DNA of 64,000 nucleotides, taken from contig NC_134511.1 in the NCBI RefSeq assembly GCF_027942865.1, forward strand, positions 1,859,567 through 1,923,566, given 5' to 3'. Both the position numbers and the translations under genes were made by a program. The DNA comes from Odontesthes bonariensis (taxonomy: Eukaryota > Chordata > Actinopteri > Atheriniformes > Atherinopsidae). Positions 23,201 to 35,200 of the stretch are shown here, one piece after another. The notes beneath the pieces are model-generated. The model was not told the DNA's origin. It made no database searches and worked only from the letters and a program-made list of their open reading frames with translations. Every line of letters begins with the position of its first letter. The first letter of the stretch is position 1.

Positions 23201-26200
23201 TAGATTAGTCGACTAATCGAAAAAATAATCTCTAGATTAATCGTTTGAAAAATAATCGTTTGGGACAGCTCTAGTAAAATCCCTTCTTCACAATCTCTTG
23301 GCCCTATTTTCTCTCCCTTCGTATCACTGCCTGCTGTGCAGACCGAGCAGCAAACAGCGTAACAGGCGCGGCAGGCGGCAGCAGGCAGTGATACGAAGGG
23401 AGAGAAAATAGGGCCAAGCGATTGTGAGGTCTGACTTTTTCCTGGAGAACCATTTTGTGATGCAAATGTATTACTCTGTTGAACGCATATTGTTTTGAGA
23501 AGCAAGACGCTTTATTTTTTAAACCCCAGCCAACTAGCCGGACTACCTTCATCAGCACCAAAACGAGGCTGGAACTCTGCTCACAGGACGCAGCAGGGGG
23601 TAAGAAGATGTTCAGAAATGATGTTGCTGATATGGGATGTTACACAGCTTCATGTCAGAAAACGCGAACTATCCCTTTAAACTAGCAGGTATTTACATCA
23701 AAATCCGTCTCAATAAGCCCTCAGATTGTTAAGAAAAGGCAGAAAATGTCACCTGTATGCCCTTTTAAACAGAATGTTCTGCAGCTGGAACCTGCAGCTG
23801 GATTTTTAAATGGAGACATTTAAAAACGCCTCAAAGTTCGACAGAACCGGCTGATGTTCAGCTGCTGGAAGGAGGAGCAGCGAGTGCTGAAGGTCAGCTG
23901 AAGGTCAGCTGAGCACCCGCCTCACCTGGCAGATACTCCAGCTCTGCGTGTGTGTGCTGCAGCTCCCAGCAGGTGTGTAATTAACAGGCAGGTGAACACA
24001 CACACGCACACACACATGCACGTGCACACAGCCGCTGTGTGTGTGTGTGTGTTGGAGGTGAGTCAGGACAGAAGTCAGCGGTGGCCTTCAGCATCATCTT
24101 ATTCATCATCATCCAGCAGCAGCTCCTGTAACTCTGCAGGACTCAGAGCTCCATCTGTCCTGCCCGGTTCTGACCCGTTTTGGGGGGGGGGCTTCTGACT
24201 CCTGCGTTACCGTGGAAACCGAGGCACGAGATACCCTGATCTCAGAGCAGATTTCCTTCCTGATGGTTCTGAACACAACCTTTTTATCTCAGTCGTAACA
24301 AACATTTTATTTTCTAAAAACAACATGAAACAGATGTTGAGATGGATTATTATTGTTATTATTATTCATTATTATTATTATAGATCAGATGTTTCACAGT
24401 CTGGGATCCGCCTGAAAGAACTTATTATTATTATTATTAATTATTAGATGTTTCACAGTCTGGGATCCACCTCAGAGAACTGAACACGGCTGCTTTAAAG
24501 CGACACAGATCTGTGCAGCTGGAGGCTTCCTGGAGCTGATTCTGTCCAGTTTAATGAATGTTCAGAATAATCTGGAAGCTTTCTGATCATAAACTGGATT
24601 AAAGGTTCTGCTTCTCCAAACGTTCACAGGTTTTTAACCAGCTGATGAAATCCTGTTGAAACGGTTTTATGGAGCCCTCCAACATCATTAATATGAATTA
24701 CCATCAGAACTTTGACCTCAACTTTTATTTTCCTGAAACTCACTGGTTTAACTGGTTTCTGTAACCAGTGTAACCAGTGAGCTCCTCCACCATCCGGGGG
24801 GGGGCTGGGTTTACCTGCTGGACCTGTTGGTTCTGACCTCAGATCAGAGGATGATGATGGTTTTAATTATTTTCTCTTGTCTCAGACAGAAGAAATGTTA
24901 CTTGCTCTGGTTTTGACATATTTCAGTTGGTCTGGTTGGACTTAACACATTGGATACCGGCGGTGTTTACGGAATTATGTCGAAGAATCCCAGCGTTCTA
25001 AACCATTTTTTGTACAGTCACAGCATACTATGTGATAGGGCCACTGAAACATATTATGGCTCGTTTGAAAGCTGAGACTTTAAACTCTTTGTGGGTCAAA
25101 ACTGCGTGTCTCTAGGTGCCGCCATTAGCGAGCTATCCTTAGCTAAACCAAGGCGGGTATCCACCAAAATCAACAACAAACTGAGATATCGGCTTCCCTT
25201 TCCCTCCAAGCGTGATCGCAGCACGTTGCAAAGCTAAGCTAAGCTAACCTGTTCATAAGACCGCCTCCTGACTTGTCGCGTGTCTTCTTCTCCTTCTTGT
25301 TGTTTGTTTATGTTACTTTACCGTCACCCTCTGGAAACCGACACGTGCGATTGGACAAAATGCGGAAATGCACAACAATCAATGCAGCGTTATCAAAATT
25401 GTTCTTGAGTTGACGCAAAGCCATTGGCGTAATGATCAAAATGTCCAGATGATGACACCAGTTTTTGACTGCCATCTGTGTCAGTTCTGTTCATCACAAA
25501 ATTACAAAAATCACACAGAATGTGCATTAGAATGTAGAGATTCAGAATCCATAAAAAAAATGTAAAAACGTGTTTTTACCATGTGGGAGCCAACGCATGG
25601 GCAGTAAAAACGTAGTTTTACGTGACTTGGGAGTCAATGTGTTAATAACCCAAACTGCCGTCCCTGATGTTAGCAGTTCTTGGTTCTGGGTTTTTTTGGT
25701 CATCGAAGCGGTTCCGGTGCTGGTTCAGAACAATCGTTTGAGGACTCTTATCCACCAAACTGATGTCAGAAACCAACAACACCCTGCTGGGCCTCCTCAT
25801 GTCAGCTGGGATAAAGTAATCGCACTGGAACACACAACTACGACGCCTCCAACTACGACGTATCTACAGCTGCACAAGAATAAAGCAGGAACTGGACTGC
25901 ATGTTAGAAGCTTTAAAGGCTACAGGAATAGAAAGAAACGGGGTCTGGATCAGGACTCTTGGTCGGGACAGTAAATTAAAATGATTTGTAACGTCCAAGT
26001 ACCTGATTGGGCGGTCTTCCGTCTGCGTCCCTCCTCAGCCGGCCTCCTATTGGTTGGGGGATGGTCAGCTGGTATGAGGAGAGGTGCTCAGTCTGATGAG
26101 AGTCTGCAGGAGAAAACAATAAATCAGTCAAATTCATCAGAAAATTCAGCGCTTTAACGACCGAGTTTAACCAATTCTCCAAAATAAAATTACAGTGTTC

Positions 26201-29200
26201 GTCATCAAACTCGCTTATCTCAGGAAATAAATAAAAGGTGCTGATAAAAACCAGGAGAAACAAATTTAAAGCCTAAATATTGTGTAAAATGTTAAAAATG
26301 TCTGAATGGGCCTCCTGAATGTCCCCGATAAGCCCGAATAAAAACAGGCGTTTAACCCTCATACCTGATTTAAAACTTAATTTCTGAAAAGGGACATTTT
26401 TTGTCCCCTTTTAAAACGACCTAAAAACATATATTAATATTTTTTCAGCTTTTTTTCCCCATAAATCTTTTATTCCACTTCAGTTGTGATCATAACCATC
26501 AAGTTTTCAATTATTTACAGTTTTTTTCAGTTGCTAACAAGCGTGCGTCCGGCCATTTGACACATTTTCAAAACTCTTCACACAATTGCCAATGCATCAC
26601 ACTTTTGTGGCCATACCCTTCAAACATTTCATGACATTTTCACACAATTTGCAGTCAGTAAACACATTTCCACAATGCTTACATTTTCATAACAGACAAT
26701 ATATGCCTTTTAACAAAATTATAGATTATTTTTGTATTATTTACAATTGTTAACACACAACATCCCACAATAGCAAAAACCATGTGCCAAACCACAGATA
26801 CAGCATATATGCACCTCCTTCAGCAATGGTATAATTTCAAAAACAATACATCTCTGCTGATTGACAAATAATTGAATAACTGACAGCTGATTTCTATTGG
26901 GTAAATGGGACCAACCACAGCTGATCATATGGCTTAAATTTAGACACTTACAACAGGAGGCCTTTGTGGAGTGAAGTTTTTGGAAGTAGAAAGAGAATGT
27001 CTGGACGAGGAAGACTGAGAGTGAGGGGCCCAGGAAGAGTTGCAGGCCCAGGAAGAAGAGCAGGTCAGAGGAGAGGGCATGGTAGAGGCGTACGGATGCG
27101 TGGAGGCATTCAAAGAGCTGCAAGAACAGTGGTGACTGATGAAATCCGTGCCACTGTAATTGACCATGTCATAAACCATGGTTTATCACTGAGGCAGGCA
27201 GGTGACAGGGTGCAGCCCAATTTGCCACGATCAACAGTCGCCAGCATTGTTCGTGTATTCCAGCAAACCAACAGGTAGGAATTTACATGTGATTTTACAT
27301 GGATTGCTTCTATTCTCAATGGTAAATACAGTAATGTCATATAGTAATTTGGTGTTTTTTATTATCCCTCTAAAGGGTGCAACGCCTTCCTCGCTCTGGG
27401 GGAAGAGGAAAACTCCTCAACAACGAGCAAGAGTTGGCCATTGTGGCAATGGTTGTGGCCAACAATGAAATTAGGTTGCGTGAAATTCAGGCCAGAATTG
27501 TTGATGACCAGGACGTTTTCCAGAACATCAACAGCATCAGCCTGACCACCATTACCAGGACAATGACAAAACACAGAGTGAGCATGAAGCAGCTCTATAC
27601 TGTCCCATTTGACAGGAACACTGATAGAGTAAAGGAGCTGCGAAGGCAGTATGTGCAGGTATGAAGTATATTCTTTTCTATGTCCAGTTCTGTTTGCTGA
27701 GCACTTTGTGAACAATACAGTAGATTGCTATACAGTAAGGTATACAGTAATGATTTGATTTGCATGAACTTTGTTTCAGAGAGTAATGGAATTGGAGACC
27801 AACCAGGTTCCTCATGAATTCATTTTCGTTGACGAGGTCGGCTTCAATTTGGCCAAAAAGCGTCGCCGTGGTAGAAACATCATTGGAAAACGGGCTACAG
27901 TTGATGTCCCAGGGCAGAGGGGGGCCAACATCACTATGTGCGCAGCCATTGCACATACAGGTGTACTCCTGCAGAGGTGTCAGGTGGGGCCTTATAACTC
28001 AGAGCGCCTCCTGGCATTCCTAAATGACCTGCACCAGCGCCTGGTTCCAGAAGATGATGAGGATGGCAACATGAGGACCTTCGTCATCACTTGGGACAAC
28101 GTTGCTTTCCATCACTCACAGGTGGTGAGAGCCTGGTTCAGGGACCACCCAAGACTGTTACCCCTCTTCCTTCCACCATATTCCCCCTTCCTGAATCTAA
28201 TCGAGGAATTCTTTTCGGCATGGAGGTGGAAGGTGTTTGACCATCGGCCACGCGATCAAATGACCCTTCTAGATGCCATGGAAGCAGGCTGTAGGGGCAT
28301 TTCAGTCGAATATTGTCAAGGCTGGATCCGCCACTCAAAGCGCTTCCACCCCAGGTGCATTGCCTTGGAGGCCATAAGGTGCGATGTGGATGAAAACATG
28401 TGGCCAAACCCAGATGCCCGTAGAGATTAGATACACTTTTTTGTTGTTGTTGTTGGTTTCCCCTCTTTATCTGGGTATTTTGTTGCTGTATTTTGTTTAT
28501 TGGGAAGCATTACTCCTTTGTGTTTTGTTTTTTTTTCAAACTGTAAAACCTTTGTGTTGTGTATTTCAAATATACCTACAACAGTAAAATAAACTGTTTG
28601 TAAAACTCTTTGCTTTTTATTTTTTTACTTTTCAATGTGAATTTTACATGTCAAAATACAACCAAGATATTTGGGGTAAACCAGTGGATTGCATGCAAAT
28701 AAATGTGAAATTGAAACATAAGTCTATGTAGTTATTAAATGTGAAAAGTACTCAATATTTTGAGCCCTGGTGTACTTTGACTGACTTCATATACCTTGTG
28801 AAGTGAAAACAAGTGTTATTCTCTGACAGAAGTGTTTCATTTTGAGTCATATATCCAGTGTTTTGGTAACATTAGTATGTGCAGAGAAAGATGTATTCTA
28901 TTTTGAATTGAATACTTGGTGTTTATTTAAAAGTATGTGTTTTTGAGAAGAAAATTAACTATTTGGCCAATTGTGTTAGGTAGGTGTCAGTCTGTGTTAA
29001 GAGTTTAGCAAAAGTATCCACCGTATGGATAAGCACTTGTTAGCAATTGAAAAAAACTGTAAAAAAAATTAACCCTTTAGATGCCAATTTGAACTTTTTA
29101 GCCCAAATTTTAAGCCTTTAGGTGCTAGTATTTTCAAAATATGGAATGCAAAGCGGAATTATTGAGTGGGGATAATTATGGTCTGGGATGTGTCAATGAT

Positions 29201-32200
29201 TAGCAACAACATTGATTTTTTGGGATTTTAAATTTTTTTGTTATGCCTGATTCAGAAAAATAATAAAAAATCCTTAATTTCCGAAAAGGGACATTTTTGT
29301 CCCCTTTTAAAACGACCTAAAAACATCATATATTAATATTTCTTTCCACTTTTTTTCCATAAATCTTTTCTTTCTGATCACAACTACCAAGTTTTCAATT
29401 ATTTTCAAAAAAATAACCCTTTAAATACCAGTGTATAGGAGGTAAACGCCAATTTCTGTTAAAACACACACACACAAAAACTGCTGTATTTTCAATGTAT
29501 AGAATGCAAAGTGAAATATTCTAGATGGCTGTTCCTGCAGATTCTGTAAACTTTCTGTCTTTCTGTGACTCTAGAACAACTTTCACTGAGGGCTGTGCAG
29601 CAGGTTCTACTTTTGGTTCCGTTGGTCTGTGAAGAGGCTGAAAAGTGGTTTTCTTTGGACTCAGTTTGTATTACAGATCTACTGCATGATAGAAACCAGA
29701 TCAAACTGGTGTCACTAAAGCAGCAGAATTGTCTGTGAGCAGCTCCTCTTTGCAGTTTATCGGAAATTTACAAAACAACCCTCGGAGATTATTGTAAAAC
29801 TACAAGAAACTTAAAAACGTTAATATTATCAGGCAGGTTCTTAATGGGCCTCGATCCTCTGACCTCCTGAATGTCCCCGTTAGGACGTTAAATAAAAACA
29901 GAATCATAACCCTGAGAGCACATTGTTCGTCTCCATCTGCTCACAACAGACAACATGGTCACCAACCCCACTGCGTGGGTGTGTTAATCTGTAACCATGG
30001 CGACGTTTAACGACCTCTCCGTCCAGCCAAACGGTCACGTGACCGCCTCACACCTTCGACCCGCTGTTGTTTCAGAAGAAAGAGACGCTTTGGCTCCACA
30101 TTCAGCTCATTAAAGGTTTAAACTCGGGTCCGGCTCTAAAGATAACGGCGTCCTCCCTGAACTCGCTCATCCGTTACGTAACGTGTCTTTGTGTTCACAT
30201 TCCTGCCGGTTCAGCTGCCGGGAGGCAAAAGTCTATTTATCCCGAGTCTGTTTGAGTCCGGTGGTTTGATTCCTCATCAAGACAAAGCAGCTGAACAAGG
30301 AGTTTGGGAAGGAGGGACTTCCCCATGTTCACAGAGATGGGCCTAGGCATGGAACTAGGTATGGGCCTAGGCATGGAACTAGGTATGGGCCTAGGCATGG
30401 AACTAGGCATGGAACTAGGCATGGAACTAGGCATGGGCCTATGTATGGAACTAGGTATGGAACTAGGCATGGAACTAGGCATGGAACTAGGTATGGGCCT
30501 AGGTATGGAACTAGGTATGGAACTAGGCATGGGCCTAGGTATGGAACTAGGTATGGAACTAGGCATGGAACTAGGCATGGAACTAGGTATGGAACTAGGT
30601 ATGGAACTAGGTATGGAACTAGGCATGGGCCTAGGCATGGAACTAGGTATAGAACTAGGTATGGAACTAGGCATGGGCCTAGGCATGGGATTGACGGTAT
30701 GATAACCTTAGGCAAAGATATCCCCGTTTCACGGTATTATGATCAAAGCTCTAAAATATGTATTCTGAATGTCTGGATTTAAAAACAAGAAAAATAAAAA
30801 AACTTGTCTTTTATTTTTAAACATTAGAACATGCTGGACATTAGTAAATATGTATTTAAATTAAAAAAATTACTGAATTCTTTCTAAATAAAATTTTTTT
30901 TAAAAATAAATGCAGTCTGTCCTTTAACTAAAGGTAAACCTGCAACTCAAGTCACAAGTTTAGGAAATATTTTTAGTGGGAAAAACAACACAAAATGCAA
31001 ATAAATGCAGACTTAAAGCTGCAGTCTGCAGGATTTGTTGTTGTCATACGTAAAGTCCTAATTTTTGGCATTTTAAGAGTTTACATGATCTATCAGAACG
31101 CTTGAAGTTGAAAACGGTGACCTCAGTAGTCGCAAAATGCAAGAAATGCTTATTTTTTAACCGAAAAATAAAAAGTTATTCAACTTCCTGTCCCGCCCCA
31201 TCAAAACACATGAGAACTCGTGCACGTACGCCAGATGCACGTACACGACTCCTCATTCATCACCTCACCTGTCATTTGCGATCATGAAAGACACAGTAAG
31301 TAGACAAGCCCGTAATGAAGTTCAATAGTCTAGATAAATAAGCGTGGGGACGAGCCTACCTTGTATCGCGTGTGCACAATCGGTGATTGACAGGCAGCAG
31401 AGCCCAGCTCGTAACCTGATTGGTCTGCAATTTTGTAAACAAACCTGCTGGCTTTGGAGGGACCTGGCGGGACATATAGGGGACCTAGAGAACTCTTTTT
31501 TTTTTTGTATTGGGGTATTTAATGTACTGCTTTCAGAATCCCCGGACAGTTCCAGGCATTATGCTTGAAAAAGAGTTGCAGACTGCAGCTTTAACCTGCG
31601 GCTCAAGATCAGAACATAAATAATTGAAAAAAGTAAAAACACTTCAACTAACTACACTACATTTTAACTACTGATTTTATCTGATTTTATCTATTGTTCT
31701 TATTTCTTTCTTTTTTGTTTAAAATTTAAACAATGCTTTTTATTTCTACTGTTTTAATGTATCTGTAAAGTACTTTGAATGGCCTTGTAGTTGAATTGTG
31801 CTGTACAGATAAACCTGCCTTGCCTTACAGACGAAAGTGGAGAAGGAAACAATGCCCCCGTAAAGAGCAGGAAGAGCAGCACTGTCATCATTGGCTGTGT
31901 TCCAAACTGCATACTTATCCTACTACTCCTACTAACTTTCTGAGTTAGTATGCGAGTTTGAGTAAGCAGAAGTTCCCGGATGCATACTAGATTCTCTGAA
32001 ATGTTGGGTATGCATCATGAGGTTACTACTCATACTCAAACTACCCAAGATGCAACGTAACGTGATGTCGCCGATCGTCATTTCCTGTCAAAACGGCAGT
32101 TTCAAGCTGGCTACAACGAGGGTAGGTTCACTTCCTGTTTTCAAAACAAAAGCACCAATTGTATGGTAATGGCTTTCCCTATGATAAAAGGCAACGGGTA

Positions 32201-35200
32201 TTTTATTTTGTGAAAATAACAGGAAGTGCGTTAGCTTACTGCGGCTAGCTTTAGTAGCGCCGAATTCGTGGGAACAAAATTGTAAACAGCCGGTATTTTG
32301 TCAGGTTTTCAACACGTTGGGGATCTAAACGACTACTTTCTCACCTGAAAATGTTTCAAATGTTGCTAAAGTTTACAGAGTTTAGAGCTTAAGGGAAATC
32401 AACTTCAGGCCGGCTGATTTCGGCTCGGGCCGGAGTGAAATGCATTGTGGGTAAACGCTCTGCATACTGTCTGATCGATGAGTTGATCGATACGAAAGAA
32501 AATCTCAAAGGACACAAAAGGGTTGAAAACATTCCACAGTCACATGGAAACGTCCTCGCTCTCCAGGTTGAAATGTTTTCAGATGAACTCACGACACTGA
32601 GTCATTATTTAATAAGCAGTGTGTGGAAAACACCCTCCGACTGCTGGAAGGGTTCACTGAGTCAGAACCAGCCTCATAAAGCTGCATCTGTTTCTGCCAT
32701 CGCTGCCTCCACTTCAGCAGAACAAGAGAAGAAGAACGGGCGACCAACTCCTGAATCTGACACATTCTCTGGATCTGAGCCGTGATATTAAACGTATATT
32801 TATTCCCAGCTGCCACACAAAGAGGGAGCGGATGAATGGAGCTCTGAACAGCGTGAATGGGAAGAAAAGAAGGCCTCACCTCACAGGTGTGAGAAAGGTA
32901 AACACAGGAAGAATCCAGCTGTGGGAGAAAGTTTCTGTTCACAGCGGAGGGAACAAACTGGGTGAGTCATGATTCAGGGAAACGGCGTGCTGAGTCAGCA
33001 GATCCAGAGCTGCTGCTTCCTGTAAATGTGCTCAGATTCAGTCAGACTCTCTGGATGTGTCTCACCAGCTTTGTTCAACTCAAAATGTCCATTTCTGAGG
33101 AGTTTATTCGGCTCAAAGCCGACAGCCGGCGCACGAAGCTGCTTAACAAACACGTTCACGCCCGATGAAATACTAATTATGAGTCAGTTTGACCAAAACC
33201 AGACTTTTAACATACATGTAAGCAATGTTCCCTCTAATTTTTCATGTGTCTGGGCTCCCTGAGCACACTGAGGACCGCTGTGAGCAGCATCAGATGTGCA
33301 CGCTGTGGCCACACACCAGCATCACACCTGTTCAAAACCTTGGATCATAGCAAGTTACACGGCTTATTAAAAGAATCAAATCACAGCAGCAATTTTCATT
33401 AGTTTACTTTTACTATAAGCGATTTGGCCCACTTAAAATGAAAAAGACAAAAATCTTGTTGTTCATGAGATGTGTAGTGTGTTATCTGTTATATGTGAGA
33501 GTAATGCTTGCAGCCTTGTTTTGCAGAGTAGATCTTTCTCACTGGAAAAAGAAAAAAATCTCCCCCAGTTTCATCACTTGTTTTTCTATTTGCACTCAGA
33601 CAGCCATTCCATCCTAAAAGAACCGCATTTCTTTTTTACTTTGGCTCGGTGAGTGGATGTGTCGCTGGCGCCGCCCGTTCATTTCGCCATGATAAGGGGC
33701 GTCTCTTAGCTCCTAACTCCGCCGCACTGTTGTTAGCTAGCTAACCTGCACCATCAATGCTATGATTGGCTGCATAGCATAGGTAAACCGTACCGTATCA
33801 TTGGCTGAACACCTGTCACTCAGTGTTACATTGAAAAATGGAACAGAAAAACACATTATTGGTCTAATTAATTAGATTAGATTAGATATGAATTAATACG
33901 TTTATGGTGAATTTTATTTTTTGCGCTGCATAGATTTTCTTGTGCGCTGAGAATGTGCGAGCAGCTCAGAGGGAACATTGCATGTAAATATGTTAGTCTG
34001 ACTGAAAACCATCTGATCTGAGGTCAGAACCAGCAGATCCAGGACTTAAACCCAGCCCCCCCCCCCCCTCCCCCTCCCAGGAGGCTTCCTGACCAGAGGA
34101 ACCCCCTCAGCTGCCTCCTTTCTGCTGGCTCCTCCCCCCGGATTATGGAGCTCCTCCCACTGATGGTGGAGCTCCTCCCCCCAGCTCTAAGGCTGAGCCC
34201 CGTAAATATTGACCATCTGGTTCTATAGTTACTCTAGATGGTATTTCCTCGGCTTCTGGTCCTACAGTGAGGAACATTGGAAATATGAAAAGCGTGAGAG
34301 TATCGAGACTTTGTGGAACAGTCTGGAGACGGAAATAAAACAAAGTGCAAATATAATTCTGTTAAAAAAAAAAGAAAAAAGAAAGGTACAAAAATATATT
34401 TTTAAACAAGTACATGGAAGAGGAAGGACGATGAGGGATAAATATATGAATAGAATAGGGTTAATTGTTATATTGTAATTTAATTAGTATATGTATATGA
34501 TAATTAGTATATGATATATATGGTATATATTTATTTATGGGGATATATATATATATATATATACACACACATACATATATATTCATATTTACATTTATAT
34601 TTACAAGGATATGTGTGTAGTATATATTTATTTAGATATTTAGGCAGTCTATATATGGCATATATTTAAATAAGTGTATTGTAGTTAGGATATTTACAAA
34701 CTGAAGAGTATTTAAAAGGGGTGGGAAACTAAAAAAGTATTGTACTTCTTCCCATTCCTTTTTCGAACAATGTGCAGTGTTTTGTTTTATGTGATTGAAT
34801 TTTTTTTTTTTTTAAATTCTCTTTTTCTTTCTTTTGTATGTACAAATAGTTACATACATTTTCTTTTTTTATACATCTTCTAAAATAAAAATGAAAAAAC
34901 CTTGGAGTTATTTTTGACCAGAATTTATCATTTGATTTGCATATAAAACAGGTTTCTGGCTGAAGAAAGTAGGTCAGATCTGTCTGCAGACAGGTAGTGG
35001 AAACAAACCAAACCTCAGAGGAAACTTTCTGGAAATTCTGTGCAGCTAAAACCTGAAACCACAGAGTTTCCAAACGTCTCAAAACCACATGAAGAGGAAG
35101 CAACAAGTCAGGCAGAAATAAGAACCGTTAAACCCAACAACTGTGTTCCCTCTGTGAAGCACGGCGGTGGTAGTTTCATAGTTTTGGAACGTTTGCTGCA

